A DNA stretch of 64,000 nt from positions 434,001-498,000 of the forward strand of contig CAWIKW010000005.1 in the NCBI GenBank assembly GCA_963836785.1, written 5' to 3'. Both the position numbers and the translations under genes were made by a program. The DNA comes from DASQPR01 sp963836785 (lineage in GTDB: Bacteria; Actinomycetota; Actinomycetes; Mycobacteriales; Micromonosporaceae). Positions 39,816 through 47,895 of the stretch are shown piece after piece (positions within the stretch are counted from its first letter, which is position 1; each line of letters opens with the position of its first letter). Below the pieces are notes generated by a model. That model ran no database searches. It was given only the letters and a program-made list of their open reading frames with translations, and was not told the DNA's origin.

Positions 39816-40007
39816 ATGAACGGCCCAACAAAGGACACCCGATCTGGAGTCGCCGCTCTCGTCGAGGCTGAGGACGGAGTCTTCTGGGACGCCCACTGGA
39901 CACTCGATGACGAGTGGCATCCCGATGTGCACGTCGTGACAACGATTGCTGCCCTGGTGCAGGCCCGCCCGGCACCTGCCGCTTCCGACGCCGCCCAACC
40001 GCTCTGA
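39816..40007 (+). CDS. Small hypothetical protein
   Basis: A 63-aa open frame (MNGPTKDTRSGVAALVEAED, then GVFWDAHWTLDDEWHPDVHV and an Ala/Pro-rich tail) fills the gap between glpK and the CocE-type hydrolase gene. The acidic, Trp-containing centre looks protein-like. The upstream GGGA is 12 nt away, so translation signals are weak. No family is recognised. Confidence 0.35.
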   Translation: MNGPTKDTRSGVAALVEAEDGVFWDAHWTLDDEWHPDVHVVTTIAALVQARPAPAASDAAQPL

Positions 40008-40033
40008 CACGCAGCGGGCCAGGCGCCGAGCAA

Positions 40034-41647
40034 TTATCCGGTCTCCACCATGCGCAGTACGACGTCCAGTACCTCGTGCTCGACGGCTACCAAGCGGGTC
40101 GCGCTGCCGAGCGGCTCGCCGGTTCCGGGGTTGCGCGAATAGCGCGGATGGGCACCGCCCGCGACTTGCAGGCGAATCCGATGGCCGGCAAGCCAGCGAT
40201 ATGCCGTAGGCCAGAGCGTGACATCGACCGTACGAGTGCCGTCGACGGCGATCGGCGCGCTCTCGTCGAGGCGGGTCAGGCCGTCGCAGATGTTCTCCGA
40301 GCGCCCGTCCGGTGCCACATCGCACACCCGCGCGAACACATCGAAGTGCGGTGAGCTGCTGCGCAGGCGGACCGACACGGTAACCGGTCCGATCACTTCG
40401 ACCGGGGCCGACAGCACCGGTGAGCTGAAGACGAGGGTGTCCTCGCGCGACTCGACGGCGTTGTTGCGCATCCGGCCGGCCCCGACGGTGAGCAGTGGTC
40501 CGCCGGGCGACGGGGTCGGATCGGCCGGGTCGTAGCGGAATCGACCGATCGCGGCGTCCGCGGTGGGCGGCCCACCGTCGGCGAGCCCGGCGTCGCCGCT
40601 GGCAAACCATTCACGGGTACGGCCGGGTGGCGGCCACTCATCGAGCGTGCGCCATTCGTTCACGCCGCCCACGTAGATCTCCACCGGTGCCGGCGCACTG
40701 TCCGGATCGCCGTCGAGCTCGGCGCGGAAGAAGTTGATCCCTTCCCGCATCGTGTGCGCGAACAGCTCCCGCGACGAGTGCGTCCACGGCCCGATGACGA
40801 GCCGAGGCCGCTTACCGGCGGCGCGCAGCCGGGCGTAGTCAGCGAGCTGCCAGGGCAGGAAGATGTCGTACCAGCCCCCGATCATGCACACCGCCGCCTC
40901 GGTGTCCTCGATCCGGCCGGCATCCCCCCGATCCCGCCAGTAGGCCTCGTCGCCGGCGCGCGTCAGCCACTCCTGAAAGAACGCGATCTCCCGGCCGGCC
41001 GCAATCGCGTCCGCCTCGGCCAGCGGCAGATGAGTCCACGCTCGCCGCAGCGTTGACCGGCTGCGAGTCTGCTTGACAACGAAGGACAGCAGCGAGCCAC
41101 CCTGGTTGTTGAGCAGCGTGGCCCAGTTCAGGACGGTGTCGAGGGAGAAGGCACCACCGGCATAGGTTGGCGCCCGGAACGACGACGCGGTGACGGCGGT
41201 CAACATCGCCTTCAGCGTCGTGCCGGCATCGCTGGCGATCGCCCACTGGGTGAATCCCACGTAGCTGGAGCCCCAGGTAAACAGGTTTCCGTCGAACCAC
41301 GGCTCGCGCTGGAGCCAGGCGAGCGTGTCGAGGCCGTCGTCGCGTTCGTGCCGCATCGGAGCGAACGTGCCGCCGGAGTCGAACGTGCCTCGGCAGCTCT
41401 GCAGCACGACGTGAAAGCCGCGCTCGGCCAGAACTCGACCGGTGACGAGGCCGATCACCCCGCGCCGCCCGTACGGCGTCCGGATCAGGATCGTCGGCGC
41501 GTGGTCGAGCCTCGGCGCGTAGTGATCGGTTCGCAGCACGACGCCGTCGCGAGCTCGGACGTCGATGTCGTGCCGAACGGTGACGTCGTTCGTGACCGCC
41601 GGCGGCAGGTCGAGATACCGGCCGATATACCGGCTCGCCACGCTCAT
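40034..41647 (-). CDS. CocE/NonD family alpha/beta hydrolase (X-Pro dipeptidyl-peptidase S15 type)
   Basis: The 537-aa product begins its catalytic domain with VRARDGVVLRTDHYAP. It has the nucleophile Ser in FTWGSSYVGFTQW (about residue 127) and the S15-family segment VVLQSCRGTFDSGGTF. The C-terminal beta-sandwich (VTVSVRLRSSSPHFDVFARV and HPRYSRNPGTG) is that of cocaine-esterase-like proteins. It cleaves an ester or amide of unknown nature. It is transcribed divergently from the tetR gene across 74 nt that contain an inverted repeat, so it is probably that regulator's target. Confidence 0.9.
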   Translation of the reverse strand: MSVASRYIGRYLDLPPAVTNDVTVRHDIDVRARDGVVLRTDHYAPRLDHAPTILIRTPYGRRGVIGLVTGRVLAERGFHVVLQSCRGTFDSGGTFAPMRHERDDGLDTLAWLQREPWFDGNLFTWGSSYVGFTQWAIASDAGTTLKAMLTAVTASSFRAPTYAGGAFSLDTVLNWATLLNNQGGSLLSFVVKQTRSRSTLRRAWTHLPLAEADAIAAGREIAFFQEWLTRAGDEAYWRDRGDAGRIEDTEAAVCMIGGWYDIFLPWQLADYARLRAAGKRPRLVIGPWTHSSRELFAHTMREGINFFRAELDGDPDSAPAPVEIYVGGVNEWRTLDEWPPPGRTREWFASGDAGLADGGPPTADAAIGRFRYDPADPTPSPGGPLLTVGAGRMRNNAVESREDTLVFSSPVLSAPVEVIGPVTVSVRLRSSSPHFDVFARVCDVAPDGRSENICDGLTRLDESAPIAVDGTRTVDVTLWPTAYRWLAGHRIRLQVAGGAHPRYSRNPGTGEPLGSATRLVAVEHEVLDVVLRMVETG

Positions 41648-41681
41648 GCGATCAAACCTACGTCGCCACGCCGTGCTCGGA

Positions 41682-41707
41682 CGAAACGCATCCGTATCAA
41701 CGTTTCG
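41682..41707. promoter_or_regulatory. Candidate TetR operator in the divergent promoter
   Basis: CGAAACG (41682-41688) and CGTTTCG (41701-41707) form an inverted repeat with 12-nt spacing. TAGACT (41709-41714) fits a -10 element 7 nt before the TetR ATG, which suggests a leaderless transcript repressed from this site. Confidence 0.55.
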
Positions 41708-41721
41708 GTAGACTGCCGCCC

Positions 41722-42339
41722 ATGCAGACGGACAGACGACGGATCCCGGCCGGTGCCGCGGTCTTGCGCGAAGACATCACCGAGGCCATCCGCGTCGCCG
41801 TGTTCGAGGAGCTGGCCGCGCTCGGATACGGGCGGATGTCGATCGAGGGCGTTGCCCGCCGCGCCGGCGTGGGTAAAACCGCCGTCTACCGTCGCTGGAG
41901 CTCCAAGCTCGACATGGTCGTCGAAATGGTCTCGTCGGTCGCCGGCCAGAGCCTCGACCTGCCGGACATGGGATCGCTCGAAGCCGATATCGGGATGCTG
42001 CTGACGGTGGCCGGAAAGGCGCTACGGCATCCGCTCGCCTGGAAGATCATTCCTGATCTGCTGGCCGAGGCGGCGCGCAACCCAGGGATATCGGAGACAC
42101 TGCACGGCCTGCTCACGGCGAACCAGCGCACCATGAGCGGTCAGCTCGTCTCGCGCGCGGTCGCGCGCGGCGAGCTGAAGGCCGAGGTCGACCCCGATCT
42201 CGCGATCGACCTGATCGTCGGGCCGCTCTACTGGCACGTGGCGGTGTCCCGCAATGCGCTGCCCAAGCACAACATCAACCGGCTCGCGGCGGCGACGGCG
42301 GCCGCCCTCGCTGCGCTCCCGCCCGCCGACGTCGCCTGA
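41722..42339 (+). CDS. TetR/AcrR family transcriptional regulator
   Basis: The 205-aa repressor has an N-terminal TetR HTH: EDITEAIRVAVFEELAALGY, then IEGVARRAGVGKTAVYRRWS (about residues 43-62). The variable all-helical ligand domain ends in a C-terminal segment resembling the TetR_C regions with DLIVGPLYWHVAVSR. The ATG lies only 7 nt after a TANNNT-like element and has no Shine-Dalgarno sequence, fitting leaderless translation. The divergent neighbour is the CocE-type hydrolase. The ligand is unknown. Confidence 0.92.
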   Translation: MQTDRRRIPAGAAVLREDITEAIRVAVFEELAALGYGRMSIEGVARRAGVGKTAVYRRWSSKLDMVVEMVSSVAGQSLDLPDMGSLEADIGMLLTVAGKALRHPLAWKIIPDLLAEAARNPGISETLHGLLTANQRTMSGQLVSRAVARGELKAEVDPDLAIDLIVGPLYWHVAVSRNALPKHNINRLAAATAAALAALPPADVA

Positions 42340-42392
42340 TTCGCCTGACCTCACGTAACCCGGCCCGACCCGCCGGGTGCCACGTGCGGCGG

Positions 42393-43121
42393 TCAGGCGG
42401 TGCCGGCCAGAGCGACCGCGAACCGTTGATCGGCCGGCCCGGCCAGGACCCGCGTGAGTTGACCGGCAACGGAGTCGGTTGACGGCGTGTCGACGCCGAA
42501 GGCGATGCCGGCCACCGCGCGGGCGAGCGCGTGCCAGTCGGCCGCCCGCCGGAGCATCGCGTGCCGGTCGCCGACCACGGTGAAATCCGCCACCCGGGCT
42601 CCGGCCCTCGCGGCGGCCATCGCGTACGTGCGTGAACGCCGGGGATCGGTCATCCGGTCGCCGTCGCCGTGCGCGATCACCACGAGCCGTCCGTCCAGTT
42701 GCTCGACCGGATCACCGGACTCGATCCATGGCGCCAGCGCGCACGCTCCGAGAACGTCATCGTCGCCGGACACGTAGAGGGCGGCCCGCCCGCCCATCGA
42801 ATGGCCGACGAGGAACACCGGGGCGTCGGGATGGTGAACGTGGGCTCGGGCGATGGCCCAGCGTGCGTCTTGTACCGGATCGCGCCGGTCGCCGTTCCAT
42901 CCCCGTACCCGGTAGCGCAACTGCCAGACGGCGATGCCGTGACCCGCGAGACCGGCGTGTACGGCGGCGGCAAACGGCCGCATGCGCTGGTAGGCGAGGT
43001 GGCGCCGGCTGGCCGCCGCGGTGCTGCGGGCCCGGCCGCCGGGCAGGACCAGTACGACTCCGCGTACGTCGGTCTCGGGCGAGCGCACGGCCACGCGCGG
43101 CCGCAGGTCGTCGTCGGACAC
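42393..43121 (-). CDS. Alpha/beta hydrolase (dienelactone-hydrolase-like)
   Basis: The roughly 242-aa product has the strand VRGVVLVLPGGRARST (oxyanion region), the nucleophile elbow FLVGHSMGGRAALY (Ser near residue 130), and Asp in HGDGDRMTDP. The catalytic His is probably in VVGDRHAMLRRAADW. I start at the GTG at 43121 because the open frame further upstream runs through a large palindrome. No ribosome-binding site is clear. Substrate unknown. It follows the ABC exporter genes in the same direction but is separated from them by the palindrome. Confidence 0.75.
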   Translation of the reverse strand: MSDDDLRPRVAVRSPETDVRGVVLVLPGGRARSTAAASRRHLAYQRMRPFAAAVHAGLAGHGIAVWQLRYRVRGWNGDRRDPVQDARWAIARAHVHHPDAPVFLVGHSMGGRAALYVSGDDDVLGACALAPWIESGDPVEQLDGRLVVIAHGDGDRMTDPRRSRTYAMAAARAGARVADFTVVGDRHAMLRRAADWHALARAVAGIAFGVDTPSTDSVAGQLTRVLAGPADQRFAVALAGTA

Positions 43122-43143
43122 GGCGGTGACTGTACGCGGGACC

Positions 43144-43210
43144 ACCGCAACTTCCGTGAAGTCGCCCACTCGGAACGCGATTTGATGGGCGACTTCCAGG
43201 AAGTTGCGGT
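43144..43210. repeat. 25-bp inverted repeat between genes
   Basis: Bases 43144-43168 and 43186-43210 are reverse complements except for a 2-nt swap in the middle, with a 17-nt loop. The arm begins ACCGCAACTTCC and ends GAAGTCGCCCA. It lies between the ABC permease stop and the hydrolase start and may be a terminator or a dispersed palindromic element. The loop has CGATTTGAT, also found in the palindrome at 62268-62329. Confidence 0.85.
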
Positions 43211-43243
43211 GATCTTCAGGACGGCCAGTGAGCAACCGCTGGG

Positions 43244-44035
43244 TCACACCCGCTTAGTGTCACGGCGGAACAGCACGGCCGAGCCGATCACGAATACCGC
43301 GAGCCAGGCCACGATGTTGGCGAACGCCGTCCAGCCAAATTCGGTTCCGTGACCGAGCGGCGCATGGGCCAGCTGGTTGACGCCGTACACCGGCATGAAC
43401 TTGGCCACCGTGGACAGTGAGCCGGACAGCACGTTGACCGGAACGAACACGCCGCCGAGGAAGGCCAGGATGCCGAGGATCGGGCCCAGGATCTGCATCA
43501 CGTTCTCGGACGGGAGCAGGTAGCCCATGAACAGGCCGAGCGTCGCGAACACCAGCGAGCCCACGCACACTGCGAGGCCGCACAGCACCCAGTCCTGGGC
43601 CGGCATCCGTACGCCCCGGATCGCGCCGAAGATGAACAGCACGATGATCGGGATCAGGCCGAGAACCATCGCCGTCATGATCTTGATCGCGATGTACGCC
43701 GCCGGCCGCAGCGGCGTCAGTCGGAGTTGGCGGCTCCAGCCCAGGGCCCGCTCGACGGCGACCATCGAGCCGCCGCTCGTGCACGCGGTCATCGCGCCAT
43801 ACAACGCGAGGCTCACCATCTCGAACTGCTTGTAGGTGATCGACGTCCCGGTGATGGTCGCGGTGGCGTTGCCGAACAGCGCGTAGATCACGATCGGCAT
43901 GACCAGCACGAACACGAGCGTGCGACGGTTGCGGAGCATGCGCCGCAGTTCGAGCGCGAGGAACGTGAGGTTGAACCCGCCCAGCGGCGGAACGCGACGC
44001 TCGGCGTCGGCCGTGGGCAGCGTGGCGGCGGTCAT
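43244..44035 (-). CDS. ABC-2 type exporter permease
   Basis: The 263-aa membrane subunit has six hydrophobic segments and the N-terminal motif LELRRMLRNRRTLVFVLVMP. The central MVAVERALGWSRQLRLTPLR precedes IMTAMVLGLIPIIVLFIFGA. The C-terminal region GILAFLGGVFVPVNVLSG belongs to the DrrB/NodJ-like ABC-2 group. It overlaps the ATPase gene upstream by 4 nt. The protein probably exports a hydrophobic compound, but nothing in the sequence identifies it. Confidence 0.92.
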   Translation of the reverse strand: MTAATLPTADAERRVPPLGGFNLTFLALELRRMLRNRRTLVFVLVMPIVIYALFGNATATITGTSITYKQFEMVSLALYGAMTACTSGGSMVAVERALGWSRQLRLTPLRPAAYIAIKIMTAMVLGLIPIIVLFIFGAIRGVRMPAQDWVLCGLAVCVGSLVFATLGLFMGYLLPSENVMQILGPILGILAFLGGVFVPVNVLSGSLSTVAKFMPVYGVNQLAHAPLGHGTEFGWTAFANIVAWLAVFVIGSAVLFRRDTKRV

Positions 44036-44970
44036 CGGGTGCTCCGTTCGAGGTTGTCGTCTTCATCGCTGGTCAGCGCGACGAACGCGTCTTCGAGGTT
44101 GTGCGCGGTGATTTCCAGGTCGCGAGCGGCCGTCTCCGTCAGCAGGAAGCGCGCCACGGAATCGGAATCCTTGGCCCGCACCAGCACGGTGTCCCCGCGC
44201 ACCTCGACGTCCTCGACACCGGGCAGGCTCGCGAGTGCCACACGATTGACACCGGCCAGCGTCGCGCGGACGGTGCGTCCGCTCGCCATCGCCTTGATCT
44301 CGGCGGTGGTGCCGTCCGCGACGATGCGTCCCTGCCGGATCAGCACGATCCGGTCCGCGTACGCATCCGCTTCGTCGAGATAGTGCGTCGCGAACAGGAC
44401 GGTACGGCCACGCGACGCGTCCTCGCGGATCGCCGACCAGAAGTCTCGGCGTCCCTCCACGTCCATGCCGGTGGTGGGCTCGTCCAACACCATCAGGAGC
44501 GGGTCGGACAGCAGCGCGAGCGCAAACCGCAGCCGTTGCTGCTGGCCGCCCGAGCATTTGCCGACCAGCCGGTCGCCGATGTCGGCGATGCCGGCCCGAT
44601 CCAGCACCTCGGCCGCCGGCCGTGCGTGCGGGAAGAGCGTCGCGGTCAGGCGTACGGTCTCGGCCACCGTCAGGTCCTTCAGCAGTCCGCCGGTCTGCAT
44701 GACGGCCGCGACCTCGCCGCGGGCGATCGCGTCGACCGGCTTGCGTCCGTAAACGGCCACCGATCCGGCGTCCGGCCGGGACAGGCCCAGCATCATGTCG
44801 ACGGTGGTCGTCTTTCCGGCGCCGTTCGGGCCGAGGAAGGCAACGATCTCGCCAGGCTCGATGGCGAGCGTCAGGTCATCGACAGCAGTCACTGGACCGT
44901 AGCGTTTGGTCACGCCGCGCAGATCGACGGCGGGGGCGCCGGAAGCCGCGGCGGTCGGGTTCGTTGTCAT
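44032..44970 (-). CDS. ABC exporter ATP-binding protein (DrrA-like)
   Basis: The 312-aa product has Walker A GPNGAGKTTT (about residue 48), the signature CSGGQQQRLRFALALL, Walker B LMVLDEPTTGMDVEG and the H-loop VLFATHYLDEADAYA. The C-terminal domain holds the ATLAGVNRVALASLPGVEDV stretch common to DrrA-type daunorubicin-resistance ATPases. It is coupled to the permease gene by ATGA overlap. The pair is divergent from the cytidylyltransferase gene at 45150. Confidence 0.94.
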   Translation of the reverse strand: MTTNPTAAASGAPAVDLRGVTKRYGPVTAVDDLTLAIEPGEIVAFLGPNGAGKTTTVDMMLGLSRPDAGSVAVYGRKPVDAIARGEVAAVMQTGGLLKDLTVAETVRLTATLFPHARPAAEVLDRAGIADIGDRLVGKCSGGQQQRLRFALALLSDPLLMVLDEPTTGMDVEGRRDFWSAIREDASRGRTVLFATHYLDEADAYADRIVLIRQGRIVADGTTAEIKAMASGRTVRATLAGVNRVALASLPGVEDVEVRGDTVLVRAKDSDSVARFLLTETAARDLEITAHNLEDAFVALTSDEDDNLERSTR

Positions 44971-45149
44971 GGCTCAGATCGTGGCAGCCGCCTCCGTCGG
45001 TCTGCAGACCCGTCGATCACCAGATTTTCGTGACATCTGTCATTGGACCGCACTGCCGTGGTGTTATGCCCTTTTCGTCCCTGCCGGCCGGCGGCCTCGG
45101 TGCCATCGCCCACTGCCCGGCGGATATAGTCGCTAGTCTTTGCGTACTA

Positions 45150-45860
45150 ATGGACGTGGCCAAAGGGGTCGAAGAGTTGTTCAGCCTGGCGCTTCTCAAC
45201 GGCGGCATCGGCACGCGTGTCGCGGCCGGCCGCCCGAAGCAGTTTATCGTCGTCAATGGGATCCCGATCCTCGTGTATTCGCTGGTCGCGGCCGACAGCG
45301 TGGACAGCATCTCGCAGATCGTGCTGAACTACCCGCCTGGTTGGCGCCAAGACGTGGAGAAGATCGTCACCGACTACGCGATCAAGACCCCCATCACGTA
45401 CGTCGAAGCCGGCAGCTCCCGCCACGAGTCGGTGGGCCGCATGCTCCCGCTCGTCGAGAACGAGCACGTGATCATCCATGAAACGGCCCGGCCGCTCGTG
45501 ACCGCCGCCGACTTCCAGCGGATCATCCGGCACGAGCACCCGGACGTCAGCTTCATGCTCCAGATCCCGTTCACCGTGGCGCCGGTCGACCCGGCGACCG
45601 GCCGCGTCACCGGCTCGCTGGACCGCGACACCCTACGCAACGTGCAGCTGCCGCAGAAGTTCGCAAAGTCGACGCTGGTGACCGCGCACGCGTACGCGAG
45701 CCAGATGGGTGTCGCGTTCACGGAGGACGCGACGCTCTGCGCCGTCGCGGGATTCGACGTGCGCTTCATCGAAGGCTCCGACCGCAACTTCAAGGTCACC
45801 ACGCGGGTCGACATCCAACTCGCCGGCTACCTGCTCGGGAACGAGGCAAACGATGAGTAA
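45150..45860 (+). CDS. IspD/TarI-like cytidylyltransferase
   Basis: The 236-aa product has the nucleotidyltransferase P-loop region LNGGIGTRVAAGRPKQFIVV near the N-terminus. The R-H-E-S segment EAGSSRHESVGRML and IIHETARPLVTAADF correspond to the conserved IspD/TarI motifs, and RNVQLPQKFAKSTL to the RxxQTPQ motif. The first motif is unusual, with N where most have A-G-G. IspD makes CDP-methylerythritol and TarI makes CDP-ribitol. The adjacent short-chain dehydrogenase overlapping by 8 nt favours a CDP-ribitol-type (Bcs1-like) pathway. The ATG at 45150 has no good ribosome-binding site. Confidence 0.82.
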   Translation: MDVAKGVEELFSLALLNGGIGTRVAAGRPKQFIVVNGIPILVYSLVAADSVDSISQIVLNYPPGWRQDVEKIVTDYAIKTPITYVEAGSSRHESVGRMLPLVENEHVIIHETARPLVTAADFQRIIRHEHPDVSFMLQIPFTVAPVDPATGRVTGSLDRDTLRNVQLPQKFAKSTLVTAHAYASQMGVAFTEDATLCAVAGFDVRFIEGSDRNFKVTTRVDIQLAGYLLGNEANDE

Positions 45861-46560
45861 GTCGATCATGGTGACCGGTGCGTCGAAGGGCATCGGCCTC
45901 GCGACCGTCCGCGAGTTCTTCCTGGCCGACAATGACGTAAGCGACGTGATCGTGCTCTCCCGTCCGTCCGAGGACTTCGACGTCGCGGTCAAGGAGCTCC
46001 GGGCGACGAACCCGCACGGCAAGACCATCACGCCGTACTACATCGACCTGTCCGACCGCGAGCGGGTCGTCGACTTGATGAGCGACGTCATGCGGGTGCA
46101 CCGGCAGGTAGACATCCTGGTCAACAACGCCGGACACACGGCGCCGATGGCGATCCAGCAGATCGACTTCGCGGATTTCGAGCAGACGATGTCGGTGAAC
46201 CTCTACGCGCCGTTCACGATCGTCCAGTCGCTGCTGCACGAGGGCAACACGTTCGACGTGATCGTCAACATCGCGTCCACCGCCGGCATCAATGCGCGCT
46301 CCGGCTGGCTCACCTACTCGGCGTCGAAGGCCGCCATGATCAGCATGAGTGCGGTGATGAAGGAGGAGCTCGCGATCTACGGCACCCGGGTCGTGTGCAT
46401 CTCGCCCGGTCGATGCGCCACCGATCTGCGCCGTACGCTCGCGCCGGATGAGGACCCGACCACGATCATGCAACCGGAGCACGTGGCCGGCGTGATCGCG
46501 ATGCTTTCCTCGGACGTCGGACGCTTCGTCGACAGCCAGAACCTCGTCGTCCGGATGTGA
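45853..46560 (+). CDS. Short-chain dehydrogenase/reductase
   Basis: The 235-aa classical SDR has the cofactor motif VTGASKGIGLATVREF, the N-N-A-G motif in ILVNNAGHTAPMA and the catalytic Ser in IVNIASTAGINARSGW. The Y-x-x-x-K pair is in LTYSASKAAMIS. It overlaps the cytidylyltransferase gene by 8 nt. In bifunctional Bcs1-type proteins a cytidylyltransferase and an SDR are fused to reduce ribulose-5-phosphate and activate ribitol-5-phosphate. This pair looks like the split version, but no polyol-phosphate polymerase is nearby. Substrate remains inferred. Confidence 0.88.
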   Translation: MSKSIMVTGASKGIGLATVREFFLADNDVSDVIVLSRPSEDFDVAVKELRATNPHGKTITPYYIDLSDRERVVDLMSDVMRVHRQVDILVNNAGHTAPMAIQQIDFADFEQTMSVNLYAPFTIVQSLLHEGNTFDVIVNIASTAGINARSGWLTYSASKAAMISMSAVMKEELAIYGTRVVCISPGRCATDLRRTLAPDEDPTTIMQPEHVAGVIAMLSSDVGRFVDSQNLVVRM

Positions 46561-46669
46561 GCGGCGCCGCGAGTGCGCCAAATCGCCGCAAATAGGGCGA
46601 TCTTCCCCTCAATCCGTGGTCGGTTCGGGCAATACTGAGTCCATCGACTGCGTACGGGGGTAACGCGCG

Positions 46670-47821
46670 ATGGGAAAGAAGATCGTCCTGATCGTGTTCG
46701 GCATCGTGATCCTGCTCGTCGGGCTCGCGGTGACCGCGCTCGGCGTGGCCGGACTCACGGTCGGCGGACGCTCCGGCTCGATCCAGAGCGGATACCACGC
46801 GGTCTCCACGCCGACGTACGCGTTCGTGTCCAACGCCGAACAATTGCGCCGTGGCCAGGGCTTCGAGCTGAACTCCGGCCACGCCACCCTGCGCGTCGAC
46901 GCCCGCAACAGCGGCGAACCTCTGTTCGTCGGGGTCGGGCCGGCACAGCAGGTGACGAGCTATCTGGCCGGCTCCGCCTACGCCACTGTCACCGACGTGA
47001 ACTTCGGCCCGTTCCGGCTCGACACCCGAGCGTCCACCGGCAACGCCAAGCCCGCCCGCCCGGCCGACCAATCGTTCTGGGTCGCGCAGGCCAGCGGCCC
47101 GTCGCCATCGTTGACCTGGTCGATCGCGAACGGGCAGTACCGGCTCGTGGTGATGAACGCCGACGCGTCGGCCGGCGTAAGCACCGACGCCCGACTCGGT
47201 CTGCGGATCCCCGGCCTGTTCGGCACGGCGCTCGGCGCGACGATCGGCGGCGCCGTCCTCACGCTCCTCGGCATCGGTCTGTTGATCTGGGGAATCGCCG
47301 CGAAGCGCCGGGGGCAGTTCCCCGGCTACGGTCAGCCGGCCACGTACGTGCCGCCCGGCGGCTACCCACCGGGCGGTTACCCACCACCGGGCGGATACCC
47401 ACCGCCGGGCGGCTACCCATCGGCCAGCGGCTACCCAACACCGGCCGGACCGGCGCCAGGTACCGGCTATCCACCGGCTGGATCTCCGCCGGATCCCTCC
47501 GGTCCGGCCACGTCGGCCTACCCGCCGCCGACATACACCGACCCGACCGCGCAGCCGACGTCGTCGAGCACCCAGCCGTACGAATATCCGCCCACGATGC
47601 CGGCCAGCTCGGGCACCGAGCCGGGCGCCGACCTGCCCTGGACCGGCACCGGCCACGCCGCCGGCGACACGACTGCCGGGGCCGGCGCGACGGACGACGC
47701 GACCGGAGATGCGACGACCCGACCTGGCGCGGACGCGTCCACTCCGGTGGAGCCGGACCGGACCACGACGCCGCGCCCGCCCGGCGCTCACCGCAAAGAC
47801 CGGCGGCCGCCCGCGACCTGA
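46670..47821 (+). CDS. Membrane protein with Pro/Gly/Tyr-rich C-terminal tail
   Basis: The 383-aa product has an N-terminal helix (IVLIVFGIVILLVGLAVTAL) and an extracytoplasmic domain of about 150 residues (ADQSFWVAQASGPSPSLTW). A second helix follows (TIGGAVLTLLGIGLLIWGIA, about residues 190-212), then a cytoplasmic tail of 160 residues. The tail starts with G-Y-P-P-G-G-Y-P repeats and becomes Thr/Asp/Pro-rich. Such tails mark many actinobacterial envelope proteins. I recognise no family. The ATG is preceded by GGGGGTAA. It is convergent with the FHA-end of the pknG operon. Confidence 0.78.
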   Translation: MGKKIVLIVFGIVILLVGLAVTALGVAGLTVGGRSGSIQSGYHAVSTPTYAFVSNAEQLRRGQGFELNSGHATLRVDARNSGEPLFVGVGPAQQVTSYLAGSAYATVTDVNFGPFRLDTRASTGNAKPARPADQSFWVAQASGPSPSLTWSIANGQYRLVVMNADASAGVSTDARLGLRIPGLFGTALGATIGGAVLTLLGIGLLIWGIAAKRRGQFPGYGQPATYVPPGGYPPGGYPPPGGYPPPGGYPSASGYPTPAGPAPGTGYPPAGSPPDPSGPATSAYPPPTYTDPTAQPTSSSTQPYEYPPTMPASSGTEPGADLPWTGTGHAAGDTTAGAGATDDATGDATTRPGADASTPVEPDRTTTPRPPGAHRKDRRPPAT

Positions 47822-47863
47822 CGGCGGCCGCCCGCACCGTGACGGTGGCCGCCCCCACCGTGC

Positions 47864-47889
47864 CGGCGGCCGTCGGCAACCGGCCGCCG
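47864..47889. terminator. Hairpin between convergent genes at the end of the pknG operon
   Basis: CGGCGGCCG (47864-47872) pairs with CGGCCGCCG (47881-47889) over 8 nt. It sits in the 74-nt gap where the membrane-protein gene and the FHA gene converge. Other partial pairings exist in this very GC-rich stretch. Confidence 0.55.
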
Positions 47890-47895
47890 CGCCGG

